Part shown: in pieces, positions 28,554-36,911 of the stretch
Layout of the letters: each line of letters begins with the position of its first letter
How positions within the stretch are numbered: position 1 is the first letter of the stretch
Source: Desulfobulbus propionicus
GTDB lineage: Bacteria > Desulfobacterota > Desulfobulbia > Desulfobulbales > Desulfobulbaceae
Direction of reading: 5' to 3'
Length of the DNA stretch: 64,000 nucleotides
Assembly (NCBI GenBank): GCA_002748735.1
Contig: PDTC01000016.1
Span: 1 to 64,000, forward strand
The notes under the pieces: model-generated
What the model saw: the letters and a program-made list of their open reading frames with translations, nothing else
Databases searched by the model: none
Told to the model about the DNA's origin: nothing
Translations under genes and position numbers: made by a program

Positions 28554-29645
28554 TCACTGCTGCGGTTCCCTTACCCGTGACAGACCAGGAATCAGGGTCT
28601 GTGTACTCCTAACTCCGCGCAGGGACCGCAGATGCATGTAGGTGAACTGATTGATCAGCTCGGCATCGGAACTCAGCAGATCCCGGGAGAGGACTACCTT
28701 GACCAGCAGGTCGACCGAGCCGTGGATGGAGTGGACCTCACGGACTTCGTCGAGAGCCATGAGCCGGTCAATGATCTTCATCTCCTGTCTGCTGTCCACA
28801 TCCATCATGATAAAAACGATAATCTCGCGCTTCATCTCTGGATACGATGCTTGAGCGTGGTTCTGCATGGTCTCTCTGAAGGCCTCCATGTCCTTGGGGA
28901 TAAGCTGGTCAATACCGAGACCATAGGTTCGGTGCCGGCTCCATTCCCATTGATGAATCGAAATGTACAGATACAGGTCATCGACAGTACGGCCGGGAAA
29001 TCCACCAACCAGACCGGAAGACTCGATCAGCATCACCAATGGTCGGTAGATGGTCCGGTACCAGTCTGCTGCCGCCTCCTGATAACCGATCTCTTTTTCC
29101 TGTTGCCGCTCCAGATACGCCTGGTGTACCCGGATCTGCTGCTCAAGATGGACAAACTGATCCAGCTCGGTGAGCTCAATGGTATTTGCCAGCCCGGCCT
29201 TGTCGCGGAAACCGGTCTTCTCCAGATAGAGCCTGTTGTCCAGCGTGTCGGCAGAGGGCAGCAGCTCAAGGATATGGGCGGAAATATGGGTGCGCTCCAA
29301 CTCACGGGCGGCAAGAAAACGGTGATGGCCGTCGAGGATAAAAAAATCGTTTTTGATCTGATAGAGGCTTATGGGCGGCAGGGCGCGGCCAGCAATCATG
29401 GCCTGCAGGATATTTTGATACCGCTCACTTTTTTCGGTCTGCTTCGGACGAAAACGACGGTCAAAATCCTGATAACGGCCAACCGTGCCAACGATCCGCT
29501 CCAGAGCGATCTCGGAAACACCGCGTTTTACCGCGGCAAAGGCCTGCTCGGACTCCCGGGCCGCTTCAAAATCCTTGAGCTCTCCTTCTCTGGTTTTCCG
29601 CCGCTCTTTGAACCCTGTTATCCAGTGTGTCAAGGTCATGGACAC
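28554..29645 (-). CDS. Fusion of ParB-like domain, helical middle and Lrp/AsnC-type RAM domain
   Basis: The 363-residue protein has an N-terminal ParB/sulfiredoxin-like part (~45-125) with RRFRPKQTEKSERYQNIL, ISLYQIKNDFFILDGHHRFLAAREL. A long helical middle follows with YRTIYRPL…FPGRTVDDLYLYISIHQWEWS, reminiscent of DUF4032-type ParB-like proteins. The C-terminal ~85 residues, from IIVFIMMDVDSRQEMKIIDRLMALDEVREVHSIHGSVDLLVKV to LIPGLSR, are an AsnC/Lrp ligand-binding (RAM) fold. No helix-turn-helix is evident. A ligand-sensing role of the RAM part is inferred. It lies downstream of nothing obvious and is followed by ettA about 115 bases later on the same strand. Confidence 0.7.
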   Translation of the reverse strand: MSMTLTHWITGFKERRKTREGELKDFEAARESEQAFAAVKRGVSEIALERIVGTVGRYQDFDRRFRPKQTEKSERYQNILQAMIAGRALPPISLYQIKNDFFILDGHHRFLAARELERTHISAHILELLPSADTLDNRLYLEKTGFRDKAGLANTIELTELDQFVHLEQQIRVHQAYLERQQEKEIGYQEAAADWYRTIYRPLVMLIESSGLVGGFPGRTVDDLYLYISIHQWEWSRHRTYGLGIDQLIPKDMEAFRETMQNHAQASYPEMKREIIVFIMMDVDSRQEMKIIDRLMALDEVREVHSIHGSVDLLVKVVLSRDLLSSDAELINQFTYMHLRSLRGVRSTQTLIPGLSRVREPQQ

Positions 29646-30145
29646 CTCACCTCAGGCCGGTTTATTCCTGACTGGCAGCCTGTCCCAGTTCATCGTGGCT
29701 GGCAATCACCTGCCACCGCCAACCAGCCCCTTCTTCACGTCGCTCTTACCAGATCGAGGACGACCTTGCAACACCGTGAGGCGTCGATATCAACGGGGCG
29801 TTACCAACAGGCAGATGACCCTGTGCGTTTCTTTAAGGGCAACCTGATATTATTGTGCTATGGTGGTGGTTATGTACAGTCCTAATGGTAGCCCTGAGAC
29901 TCCCATAGCACCCTGGTGGGAGACCTCTGTACTTGATGCGACTGTACAGGTAAGTAGTGCCGTTTGCCGAGCCGCACCCGACGCTCTTGAATCAGGGTAA
30001 CTGTTCGCATGGCAAGAAATCTCGGAACTATCAACCCGCTCTTTGGCAGGGCTATGCACAACTACAGCCGGCAGGTGAAGCGGTAAAACTGGCGGCAAGG
30101 CCTTACCAGAGAACTTCATCAACAACCAACAAGAGGAGACAGCAC
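29646..30145 (+). other. Long leader region before the monooxygenase gene, possible structured RNA
   Basis: No protein frame is supported in this 500-base gap. From about 29860 there is paired structure. TGTACAGTC at 29873-29881 pairs with GACTGTACA at 29940-29948, enclosing a 6-bp hairpin (CTCCCA 29900-29905 with TGGGAG 29917-29922). Farther on, TTGCC near 29960 could pair with GGCAA near 30009. It may be the leader of the downstream gene or a small RNA of the 6S type. I cannot match it to a known class. Confidence 0.3.
29845..29853 (+). promoter_or_regulatory. Extended -10 promoter element
   Basis: TG-A-TATTAT is an extended -10 hexamer placed about 20 bases upstream of the paired region that starts near 29873. 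No good -35 box is seen. Confidence 0.35.
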
Positions 30146-30436
30146 ATGGCAAAGTTGACCATCGTCGCAAACATCACGGCAAAGGCTGACAACATCGAGC
30201 AGGTTAAAGCGGAACTTCTCAAGTTGATTGCTCCGACCCGCATAGAAAAGGGTTGTATCAGTTACGACCTGCACCAGGATAACGAAAATCCGGCCCATTT
30301 TCTGTTTTTTGAAAACTGGGAATCGCGTGAGCTCCTGCAGGCACACCTGGAATCTCCGCATCTCAAGAACTTTGTCGCAGTAACCGAGGATGCCCTTGCT
30401 GAATTCACTATCAACGAGATGACACAGATCCCGTAA
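30146..30436 (+). CDS. Antibiotic biosynthesis monooxygenase (ABM)-family protein
   Basis: The start is ATG 30146, with AAGAGGAG five to eight bases in front. The 96-residue protein is a ferredoxin-like ABM dimer fold: KLTIVANITAKADNIEQVKAELLKLI, then GCISYDLHQDNENPAHFLFFENWES and LQAHLESPHLKNF. The family includes YgiN quinol monooxygenase and heme- or aldehyde-related enzymes, and many members are uncharacterised. It is a single-gene unit with a long leader upstream and a hairpin at 30457-30480 after it. Confidence 0.88.
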   Translation: MAKLTIVANITAKADNIEQVKAELLKLIAPTRIEKGCISYDLHQDNENPAHFLFFENWESRELLQAHLESPHLKNFVAVTEDALAEFTINEMTQIP

Positions 30437-30456
30437 ATCCACAGAACACTACTGAC

Positions 30457-30480
30457 GTGATGCGCCAAAAGGCGCATCAC
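30457..30480. terminator. Strong hairpin after the ABM gene, weak terminator
   Basis: A 10-bp stem (GTGATGCGCC / GGCGCATCAC, loop AAAA) lies 20 bases after the ABM stop. No T-run follows on the plus strand, so it may only stabilise the 3' end. Confidence 0.4.
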
Positions 30481-30509
30481 GAAAAAAACGTCACAGGCCT
30501 CCAACCTTT

Positions 30510-31100
30510 CTAGGCCACCCTCTTGCACCAAACCGGCATCTTACTGGAAAGACGTAGAAATCTTGGGTCGTTGTCAATGCCGTCATCCATTTTCATATTG
30601 GCAATAAGGATACCACCGACCTTGAGCTGATCTTCGACAAGTCGCTCAAACCTCACCTGCGGTTCCCTGCTACTAAACGGACGAAAGTAATAAATGACAT
30701 CAAAGGTGGCAACGTCGTCAAACGCCCAGATGTCATGTGCAAAAATCCGCTCTTTTCCCAGGAGCTGCCGGGCAATGGGGAGGGTGGCCGTATCCTTTTC
30801 AATGCCGGTCACCTGAAAATCCATCATCTCGGCCAGCAGCAGAATATTGCCGATGCCGCAGCCGATATCGATAAAAGACAACTCGGCAATCACCTGGCCG
30901 CGATTAACGAGAAAATCCCTGGCAAGCCGTATCTGTTCGTAGGCCTGCCGAGTATCCATGGCCACGAAAGAGTACTCATGGGAGATATCATTGCTGCTCC
31001 GGGGGACCGTCTGTCGGGTAAAATAACCGATAAACCGGTTAATGACCCCAAAGAGTATGTCATACTCCTCTTCTCGTATACTGCGGGTCAATTCATCCAT
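30510..31100 (-). CDS. Class I SAM-dependent methyltransferase-like protein
   Basis: The 196-residue protein contains the Rossmann SAM motif I as FIDIGCGIGNILLLAEMM, then VTGIEKD (motif II acid loop), a motif III-like AHDIWAFDDVATFDVIYYFRPF, and LKVGGILIANMK (motif IV/V region). The first ~75 residues are helical. The substrate is unknown. The gene ends 30 bases before the hairpin that follows the ABM gene, in convergent orientation. It lies upstream of the tRNA-Arg gene on the opposite side of its terminator. Confidence 0.72.
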   Translation of the reverse strand: MDELTRSIREEEYDILFGVINRFIGYFTRQTVPRSSNDISHEYSFVAMDTRQAYEQIRLARDFLVNRGQVIAELSFIDIGCGIGNILLLAEMMDFQVTGIEKDTATLPIARQLLGKERIFAHDIWAFDDVATFDVIYYFRPFSSREPQVRFERLVEDQLKVGGILIANMKMDDGIDNDPRFLRLSSKMPVWCKRVA

Positions 31101-31190
31101 ATAGCCAAGCCATTACGTTCAGACAGCCGTTTGTTTACCGGCATATTGTTCTCAAAGCCACCAGATGCGGGCGTCCGACACACTGCGTAA

Positions 31191-31234
31191 AATGACAAAA
31201 GAGCTGCAGCAGACACTGCAGCTCTTTTGTCATT
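31191..31234 (-). terminator. Intrinsic terminator of tRNA-Arg
   Basis: A long stem of 19 bases (arms around GAGCTGCAG, loop of six) lies just past the tRNA 3' end on the minus strand. Its outer part is A/T-rich, so it provides the U-run on either strand. Confidence 0.75.
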
Positions 31235-31236
31235 TC

Positions 31237-31313
31237 TGGCGCGCCAGGGAGGATTCGAACCCCCGGCCCACGGCTTAGAAGGCCGTTGCTCTGTCCAGCT
31301 GAGCTACTGGCGC
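31237..31313 (-). tRNA. tRNA-Arg (anticodon TCT)
   Basis: Read on the minus strand, the gene starts GCGCCAGTAGCTCAGCTGGA. The anticodon arm is ACGGCCTTCTAAGCCGT with anticodon TCT, followed by the T-arm with GGTTCGAATCC, acceptor 3' end TGGCGCG and an encoded CCA. It stands alone, with a strong terminator three bases downstream. Confidence 0.96.
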
Positions 31314-31643
31314 AGCGGATAATTTGCGCTGCAATGTACCCGGAAGACAGGGCTGACGCAAGGGTAATTGAGCGGTTACCACCATGCAGCTCGCCTGACA
31401 GTCCTTTCCCTCATACCCTTCCCAGATGAGGCCAGCTGCAGCATGTACCATCGCCTTTTTCAGGAGTTCATCGCGAGCCACCAGACCAGCCTTTGGTCTG
31501 TCAGACTCGTTGCTCTTCCCCACTGGATTGATTTTTATGATAACACCATAAGATCAAAGTGAAAATTGGTGAGACATTGTCGTCATCAGCCAGGGACTGC
31601 ACTCTTCATTGGCCACCGTTGAGGTATCAGCCTGACAACGGGC
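31314..31643. other. Gap upstream of tRNA-Arg, no supported gene
   Basis: A GTG-started minus-strand frame of 82 codons (31275-31523) overlaps the 5' end of the tRNA gene and lacks a ribosome binding site. I do not call it. The tRNA promoter must lie in this stretch but is not obvious. Confidence 0.45.
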
Positions 31644-32129
31644 TCACCCTTCATGGTTACCTCTATTAGCGGCAAAGCTCTGCCAAAGCTGACAGAGCGC
31701 CTGACGGCAGGCCTCATCACCGACTGCCGCGGCCATACTGCTGAAACGCTCCGCCTCAACAGGATCAACCTGTGCGCGTTTCGGCATTGAGGAGGGCTCT
31801 TTTTCCGGCACCCGGTGCACCAGCTGCCAGCGTAGATCCTCCACCTGCCTGTCCGGCAGACAACCGCGAATCGCCTCCAGCAGCTGGGGTTTGAGCATCT
31901 GCATGTGGTGCATCATCACCGATGAGCGTACCTCCACCCAGAGGACATCATGACGAAAAAAAGCAGGGGCACTCATCTCCCCGAGCAGAGGCCCGAACAG
32001 CTCCTTCCATCTTCGATGCAGCAGCAGCAGGGGCCACTGCCCCTGCCACGCCTTCCTTGCATAGACATGCTCCAGACAATCTGCCACCGGAGTCAACTGT
32101 CCTTTTTTCTTGGTTGCCATAACAGGCAA
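31644..32129 (-). CDS. DUF721 / DciA-like protein
   Basis: The 161-residue protein has the DUF721 core between residues ~15 and 100: WPLLLLHRRWKELFGPLLGEMSAPAFFRHDVLWVEVRSSVMMHHMQMLKPQLLEAIRG. DUF721 proteins include DciA, the ancestral loader of replicative helicase DnaB. Whether this copy does that is inference. An AGGAGG box lies four bases before the TTG at 32129 and thirteen before the ATG at 32120, so the start is uncertain by three codons. It is divergent to the tolC-like gene. Confidence 0.8.
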   Translation of the reverse strand: MPVMATKKKGQLTPVADCLEHVYARKAWQGQWPLLLLHRRWKELFGPLLGEMSAPAFFRHDVLWVEVRSSVMMHHMQMLKPQLLEAIRGCLPDRQVEDLRWQLVHRVPEKEPSSMPKRAQVDPVEAERFSSMAAAVGDEACRQALCQLWQSFAANRGNHEG

Positions 32130-32327
32130 GATACCTCCTGCCTACCTCCTGTACCAGAAAAAAGGGCCCTGTTCAGCGTCTTTTCTCCGGAAAAGAACTC
32201 TTCTCCGGATTCATTTTTTTACCCAGGCACACCTGATAAATTACCGCTTGACCTTCCCCGGAACAAATGGAATATGTTTGTAACATGTATTCAACATTGA
32301 ACTCTTTGTAGAGATCAGGGTAATTTT

Positions 32328-33680
32328 ATGCGTACGTTTCGCTTTTTTTTGTCGTGTTCACTTGCAACCGTTCTTCTTGCCCTGACCGGACTTGCCCTCC
32401 AGGCCGAAACTCTCGGCGAAGCCGTGCAGACAATGATCGCCACCAATCCGGATATCCGGGCGGCAGTCCATAACCGACTGGCTCGCAATCAAGAGGTCCG
32501 CCAGGCTCAATCCGGCTACTTCCCCACCATAGATCTGGTTGCCGGTATCGGTAACGACGTCGTTCAACAACCCTTTGACGATGATCTCTCTCCGCAACAG
32601 CTCAACCTCAGTCTCCGCCAGAACCTCTTTACCGGATTTGCCACCACCAACGAGGTACGGCGACAGAAGGCCCGGGTACGTTCTCAGGCCTATCTCGTGG
32701 GAAGTAGAGCTGATAACTCCGCTCTGAAAACCGCTGGTGTTTACCTGGAGGTGCTCAATACCAGTTCTCTGCATGAGCTGGCCCAGGAAAACCTGCTCAT
32801 CCATGAACGCATTGCCGATCAGATCCAGCTTCGCCGTGAATCCGGGGTTGCCAGCACCGCCGACCAAGATCAGATCAGCAGCCGTTTAAGCCTTGCCCAG
32901 GCCAATGTGGTCAACACCCGGCAAAACCTCGAGGATGCCCGAACCGGCTACCTGGCAGTTGTCGGTCATCTCCCAGAAGCTCTGGTCTGGCCTGAAGCTC
33001 CTGACAGCTTCATGCCAGACTCCCGGGAAGAAGCCGAACAACTGGCCCTGGCAAACCATCCCACCCTGAAATCGGCCAACGCAGATATCCAGGCACGCCT
33101 TGCCCAGGACAACGTTGCCCGAAGCCCGTTCATGCCCATACTGGACCTGGAGCTTGACCAGATCTATGAGGACCAGACCAACTACAGTCATGGTTCCCGC
33201 GAAGACTTTCGGGCCATGCTTCGCCTGCGCTACAACCTGTTCAACGGATTCAAGGATCAGGCCCGCAAGGTCGAGACCCTGGAGCTGCTCAATGAGGCCA
33301 GGGAAATTCGCGACAACACACAACGCCAGGTTGTCGAAAGCATTCAGCTCTCCTGGATGGCCTATCGTTCCAACGTACAAAAAATCAGCTATTTAAAAAA
33401 ACGAGTAACCTCTGCCAGTCGAACCGCAGAAGCCTATTCCCGGCAGTTCAAACTGGGGAAACGGACCCTGCTCGATGTTCTCGATGCTGAAGCAGAACGT
33501 ATCGAGTCGCGGCAACAGCTGCTCAACGCCGAACATGACCTGCTCTACTCCAAGTACCGTGTCCTCAACGGTATGGGACGGCTTGTCAAGGCCCTGCATC
33601 TCCAGTGGCCGGAAGCCAGCCGGATTGACAAAAAATATGCCGATGAAACTGCCAGCGAAGAGGCTGATGCCACCTCCTGA
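32328..33680 (+). CDS. TolC-family outer-membrane channel of the adhesin secretion system
   Basis: The 450-residue protein has a signal peptide (RFFLSCSLATVLLALTGLALQAE) and the two-fold TolC layout of long alternating helices and short strands: SGYFPTIDLVAG…QPFDDDLSPQQLNLSLRQNLFTGFAT and the second repeat beginning SPFMPILDLELDQIYEDQ…RLRYNLFNGF. It probably forms the outer-membrane duct of the type I system encoded at 36.9-40.4 kb, where it would take the place of LapE. It lies 50 bases upstream of the lapG-like gene, so the two are probably cotranscribed. Confidence 0.93.
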   Translation: MRTFRFFLSCSLATVLLALTGLALQAETLGEAVQTMIATNPDIRAAVHNRLARNQEVRQAQSGYFPTIDLVAGIGNDVVQQPFDDDLSPQQLNLSLRQNLFTGFATTNEVRRQKARVRSQAYLVGSRADNSALKTAGVYLEVLNTSSLHELAQENLLIHERIADQIQLRRESGVASTADQDQISSRLSLAQANVVNTRQNLEDARTGYLAVVGHLPEALVWPEAPDSFMPDSREEAEQLALANHPTLKSANADIQARLAQDNVARSPFMPILDLELDQIYEDQTNYSHGSREDFRAMLRLRYNLFNGFKDQARKVETLELLNEAREIRDNTQRQVVESIQLSWMAYRSNVQKISYLKKRVTSASRTAEAYSRQFKLGKRTLLDVLDAEAERIESRQQLLNAEHDLLYSKYRVLNGMGRLVKALHLQWPEASRIDKKYADETASEEADATS

Positions 33681-33733
33681 TCTCCTGTTGCGTGGCCGAG
33701 GCTTGTCACTCAGATATGAAGGGAGTGACAACT

Positions 33734-34483
33734 GTGCAAAATTCAAGGATCAGTGATCGTAGGAAGCCGTTACCGGCTCAAACAGTGCGACACCGCCTCC
33801 GCTTCCCTGGTGTTTTTTCTCCCTCATCCACGACGACACTTACGCTTGTTTTCCTTACCAACCTCTTGTGTTTTTGGACTTCTCCCGTCTTCACCGATGA
33901 AATCTTCTCCCTGAGTCCCCCTACACTGGAGCGTATCGGAAAACACTTTGGAGAGGATGCAAGACAGCGCCTGCTCGCATGGCAGCAGATACTTCAGGAC
34001 AACAGTGACGCCACCGAACTAGAGAAGATCTCCAGGGTCAACACCTTCTTCAACCGCCTGGATTTCACCGATGACCGCACCCTCTGGCAGCAGGAAGATT
34101 ACTGGGCAACACCAATAGAGTTTCTTGCCAGGGGCGGAGGTGACTGCGAGGATTTCTCCATCGCCAAGTTTTTCACTCTCAAGGCCATGGGACTTGATGA
34201 AAAAAGGCTTGCTATTACCTATGTCAAGGCTCTGGGGCTCAACCAGGCCCACATGGTTCTCACCTATTACCCCTCTCCAGGGGCCGAACCGCTGATCCTC
34301 GACAACCTTACCAGCAAGGTTCTCCCGGCATCCCGACGCCCTGATCTGCTACCGGTCTACACCTTTAACGGCGCAGGTCTCTGGATCGCCAAACAACGCG
34401 GCCGCGGCCAGATGGTTGGTTCCAGTAAGCGGTTGAAAAACTGGCGAGACCTGCTGGAACGGATGCACCGGGACACCCGATAA
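33734..34483 (+). CDS. lapG: LapG-like periplasmic cysteine protease
   Basis: This is a transglutaminase-like cysteine protease of the BTLCP/LapG family, with 249 residues from GTG 33734 (GGAG eight bases upstream; ATG 33716 is an alternative). One N-terminal hydrophobic helix (about 34-50) is followed by the catalytic triad. Cys138 is in LARGGGDCEDFSIAKF, His173 in NQAHMVLTYY and Asp190 in LILDNLTSKV. LapG cuts LapA-type adhesins at a di-alanine site when LapD lets it go. It precedes the lapD-like gene by ten bases, and a candidate substrate lies at 44.8-46.6 kb. Confidence 0.92.
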   Translation: MQNSRISDRRKPLPAQTVRHRLRFPGVFSPSSTTTLTLVFLTNLLCFWTSPVFTDEIFSLSPPTLERIGKHFGEDARQRLLAWQQILQDNSDATELEKISRVNTFFNRLDFTDDRTLWQQEDYWATPIEFLARGGGDCEDFSIAKFFTLKAMGLDEKRLAITYVKALGLNQAHMVLTYYPSPGAEPLILDNLTSKVLPASRRPDLLPVYTFNGAGLWIAKQRGRGQMVGSSKRLKNWRDLLERMHRDTR

Positions 34484-34493
34484 CGAGGCGCTT

Positions 34494-36458
34494 ATGACAC
34501 TGTATCGACAACTCCTGCTCTACTCACTGTTACTGCTGCTGACGCTGTTTACTGTTCTCTGGTTTGCCAGGCTGGAAACCACCCGAACCTTCTTGAACGA
34601 CCAGCTGTCAGTCCACGCCCAGGATACGGCCACCTCCCTGGGACTTTCCTTGTCCGCCCATCTGCACACCATGGATATCCCTGCCATGGAAACCATGATC
34701 AATGCTCTCTTTGATCGGGGATATTACCGGAGCATCTGCCTGCTGGATCTGGAAAACACAGCGATGGTGGAACGTTCCCTGGACGTGAAGGTGGAAGAGG
34801 TCCCCGAATGGTTTATCTCACTGGTGCCGCTCAACACCGTCCTGGCGGAAGCCCAGGTGATGGACAGATGGCAGCGCGCCGGCACCGTGCAGGTACAGTG
34901 TCATCCCGGCTATGCCTACAGGACCCTCTGGCAAACAACCCGGAACACCTCACTGCTCTTCCTGGCAACGGCACTCTGTATCATTCTCGTGGGTGGCGGC
35001 GTGTTGTCCCTGCTGCTGCGGCCCTTACGTCGTGTTGAACAGCAGGCATTGGCCCTGAGTAACCGGCAATACCAGCTGCAGAAGCAAATTCCACGCACCA
35101 GGGAACTTCGCAGGGTCGTTCTGGCAATGAACCACTTGACAAGTAAAGTCAGAGAGATCTTCGACAGTCAGAGTAAAACTGCTGACAACCTGCGGCGCCG
35201 GGTCTACCAAGATTCACTCACCGGGTTAGGTAACCGCCGTTTTCTCGAAGCAAGGGTTAACTCCAGCCTGGCAGCTCACCGCTCAGGTGACCGGGGAGCC
35301 TTCCTCCTTATCCATCTCCACGGACTTCAAGACATGAACCTGCAACAGGGGTATCAGAGTGGCGACGCCCTCCTGGTCGAGGCTGCAGCCCTGCTCAACG
35401 AGACGGCGCGTGAGCATGATCACGCCTTACTCGCCCGGCTCACCGGGGGCTATTTCGCGCTGTATCTTCCTGGAGTCAGCACAGATGATGCCCAGGGTAT
35501 CGGACAGACCATCATGAAACAGCTATCTTCCCGGCTCAAGGGCGAAGAGTTAACCCTGGCCTTTGCCTTCTGTTCCATCGGCGGCGTAACCTTCGAAAGA
35601 CAGGTTACCCTTGCCGAGCTGCTCAGTCAGGCAGATAATGCTCTGCGGCAGGCCCAGAGCGGCGGCGCAAACACCGTCGTCATTGTCGAGGCACATCCCA
35701 AAGAGGCCATGGACCGGACCCACTGTCTGCAAATTCTCCAGCAGGCCATGGACCGGCAGGAAATCTCATTGTTCACCCAGCCGGTGGTAACACCCCATGA
35801 TACCGAGCATATTATTCATTTAGAGGTACTGGCCCGCATCATCCTTGAAGGACAGGTGTTCCCGGCAGGGATGTTCATGCCCCTGGCGAAAATGACTGGG
35901 ACTCTCCACCGACTCGACAAGATAATCGTCACTGCCATTCTCAGCCATGTAAAGGAACAGGGCCCAATCCACAGACTCGCAATCAACCTTGCTCCGCACT
36001 CCCTTAACAAACCAGGCTTTGGAGACTGGCTCCTTGCGCAGTTGAAGATCCTGGCAGACATGCACCAGGGTATCAATATCGAGTTTGCAGAGACCCCTGC
36101 CCTAAAGGAGATGGCGAAGATTACCGCTGTTACCCGTCAAGTGCAGCAACTAGGCCATCGGGTGGGTATTGATCATTTTGGCCGCGGCCTGATCAATTAC
36201 GGTTATCTCAAATCCCTCCGGCCCGACTACATAAAGGTAGACCGTACCTTCACCGACGAGCTCAAGGAAGACAACACCGACGATGCTGCCTTTTTCCTCA
36301 GCTCACTGTGCAGTGCCGTCCATAGTCTCGATATAGCGGTAATCGTCGAAGGGATAGAAACCGAACAACAACTGGAGCGGCTTCGCACCATCAACCTCGA
36401 CGCCATGCAAGGTTTCTTCATTGAAGAACCCAGTCCCCTGGTCACCAGGGGGCTGTAG
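34494..36458 (+). CDS. lapD: LapD-like c-di-GMP receptor (degenerate GGDEF-EAL)
   Basis: The 654-residue membrane protein has a helix at 6-26, a periplasmic LapD/MoxY-type domain (~27-150), a second helix (~152-176), a HAMP region, then degenerate GGDEF and EAL domains. In the GGDEF site GGDEF is replaced by GGYF (residues 318-321), and the EAL signature by EVL (444-446), so neither synthesis nor hydrolysis of c-di-GMP is expected. This is the LapD plan: the EAL fold binds c-di-GMP and the periplasmic part then sequesters LapG. It follows lapG by ten bases. Confidence 0.93.
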   Translation: MTLYRQLLLYSLLLLLTLFTVLWFARLETTRTFLNDQLSVHAQDTATSLGLSLSAHLHTMDIPAMETMINALFDRGYYRSICLLDLENTAMVERSLDVKVEEVPEWFISLVPLNTVLAEAQVMDRWQRAGTVQVQCHPGYAYRTLWQTTRNTSLLFLATALCIILVGGGVLSLLLRPLRRVEQQALALSNRQYQLQKQIPRTRELRRVVLAMNHLTSKVREIFDSQSKTADNLRRRVYQDSLTGLGNRRFLEARVNSSLAAHRSGDRGAFLLIHLHGLQDMNLQQGYQSGDALLVEAAALLNETAREHDHALLARLTGGYFALYLPGVSTDDAQGIGQTIMKQLSSRLKGEELTLAFAFCSIGGVTFERQVTLAELLSQADNALRQAQSGGANTVVIVEAHPKEAMDRTHCLQILQQAMDRQEISLFTQPVVTPHDTEHIIHLEVLARIILEGQVFPAGMFMPLAKMTGTLHRLDKIIVTAILSHVKEQGPIHRLAINLAPHSLNKPGFGDWLLAQLKILADMHQGINIEFAETPALKEMAKITAVTRQVQQLGHRVGIDHFGRGLINYGYLKSLRPDYIKVDRTFTDELKEDNTDDAAFFLSSLCSAVHSLDIAVIVEGIETEQQLERLRTINLDAMQGFFIEEPSPLVTRGL

Positions 36459-36480
36459 GGGAGAAGCGTACCATGGCCTC

Positions 36481-36810
36481 TCAGAGGATATCATCGACGA
36501 TAAAACTGTCATCGTTGAGGTGATGACGGAGAGCTTTACGCTCCCGGAGTTTTTCCTGAGCCTCTTCAGGCAGTTCTGTCAACAAGATGACCTTCTTTTT
36601 GATGAGCAGGTCAACGAGATCCTCCAGAACCCTGATGATCGAGACGTCTGAGAGAGACAGCAACTGGCTCAGTTCAACCTCTGCTCCGGATTCCCTTAAA
36701 AATTCCGAAAACTCTTCATCCACCACAGAGATCGTCTCTCCCTGCTCTCCCGAACTGGCCAACCTGAGTCCCACAATCCTGCCTTCAGCATTGCGTTCGA
36801 CGATAACCAT
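36481..36810 (-). CDS. Small conserved protein, 'tryptophan synthase beta-like' family
   Basis: The protein has 109 residues from ATG 36810, with AGGG in front; a TTG at 36840 is less likely. It has no membrane helix. Its middle is hydrophobic and helical (VSIIRVLEDLVDLLIKKKVILLTELPEEAQEKLRERKALR) and resembles a family that databases often label 'tryptophan synthase subunit beta-like'. That label is misleading, since no catalytic residue of TrpB is present. It is encoded antisense between lapD and lapB and could be involved in their regulation, but that is speculative. Confidence 0.55.
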   Translation of the reverse strand: MVIVERNAEGRIVGLRLASSGEQGETISVVDEEFSEFLRESGAEVELSQLLSLSDVSIIRVLEDLVDLLIKKKVILLTELPEEAQEKLRERKALRHHLNDDSFIVDDIL

Positions 36811-36911
36811 TCTATTCCCTTGAAGATTTGACGAAGACAACTCCGTATGATTTACTGTTCATGATACCACAGCTATTCCATGAATCAAAAGGTGATGAAC
36901 GCTTTTCTTCC

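Noticed and set aside
29860-30010. A TPP or cobalamin riboswitch before the ABM gene
   Set aside because: A CCCTGAGA segment recalls TPP, but the second TPP half (AACCTGATCxxG) is missing, and no B12 box is present.
31275-31523. An 82-codon minus-strand frame
   Set aside because: It overlaps tRNA-Arg by about 39 bases, starts with GTG without a ribosome binding site, and ends in the tRNA sequence.
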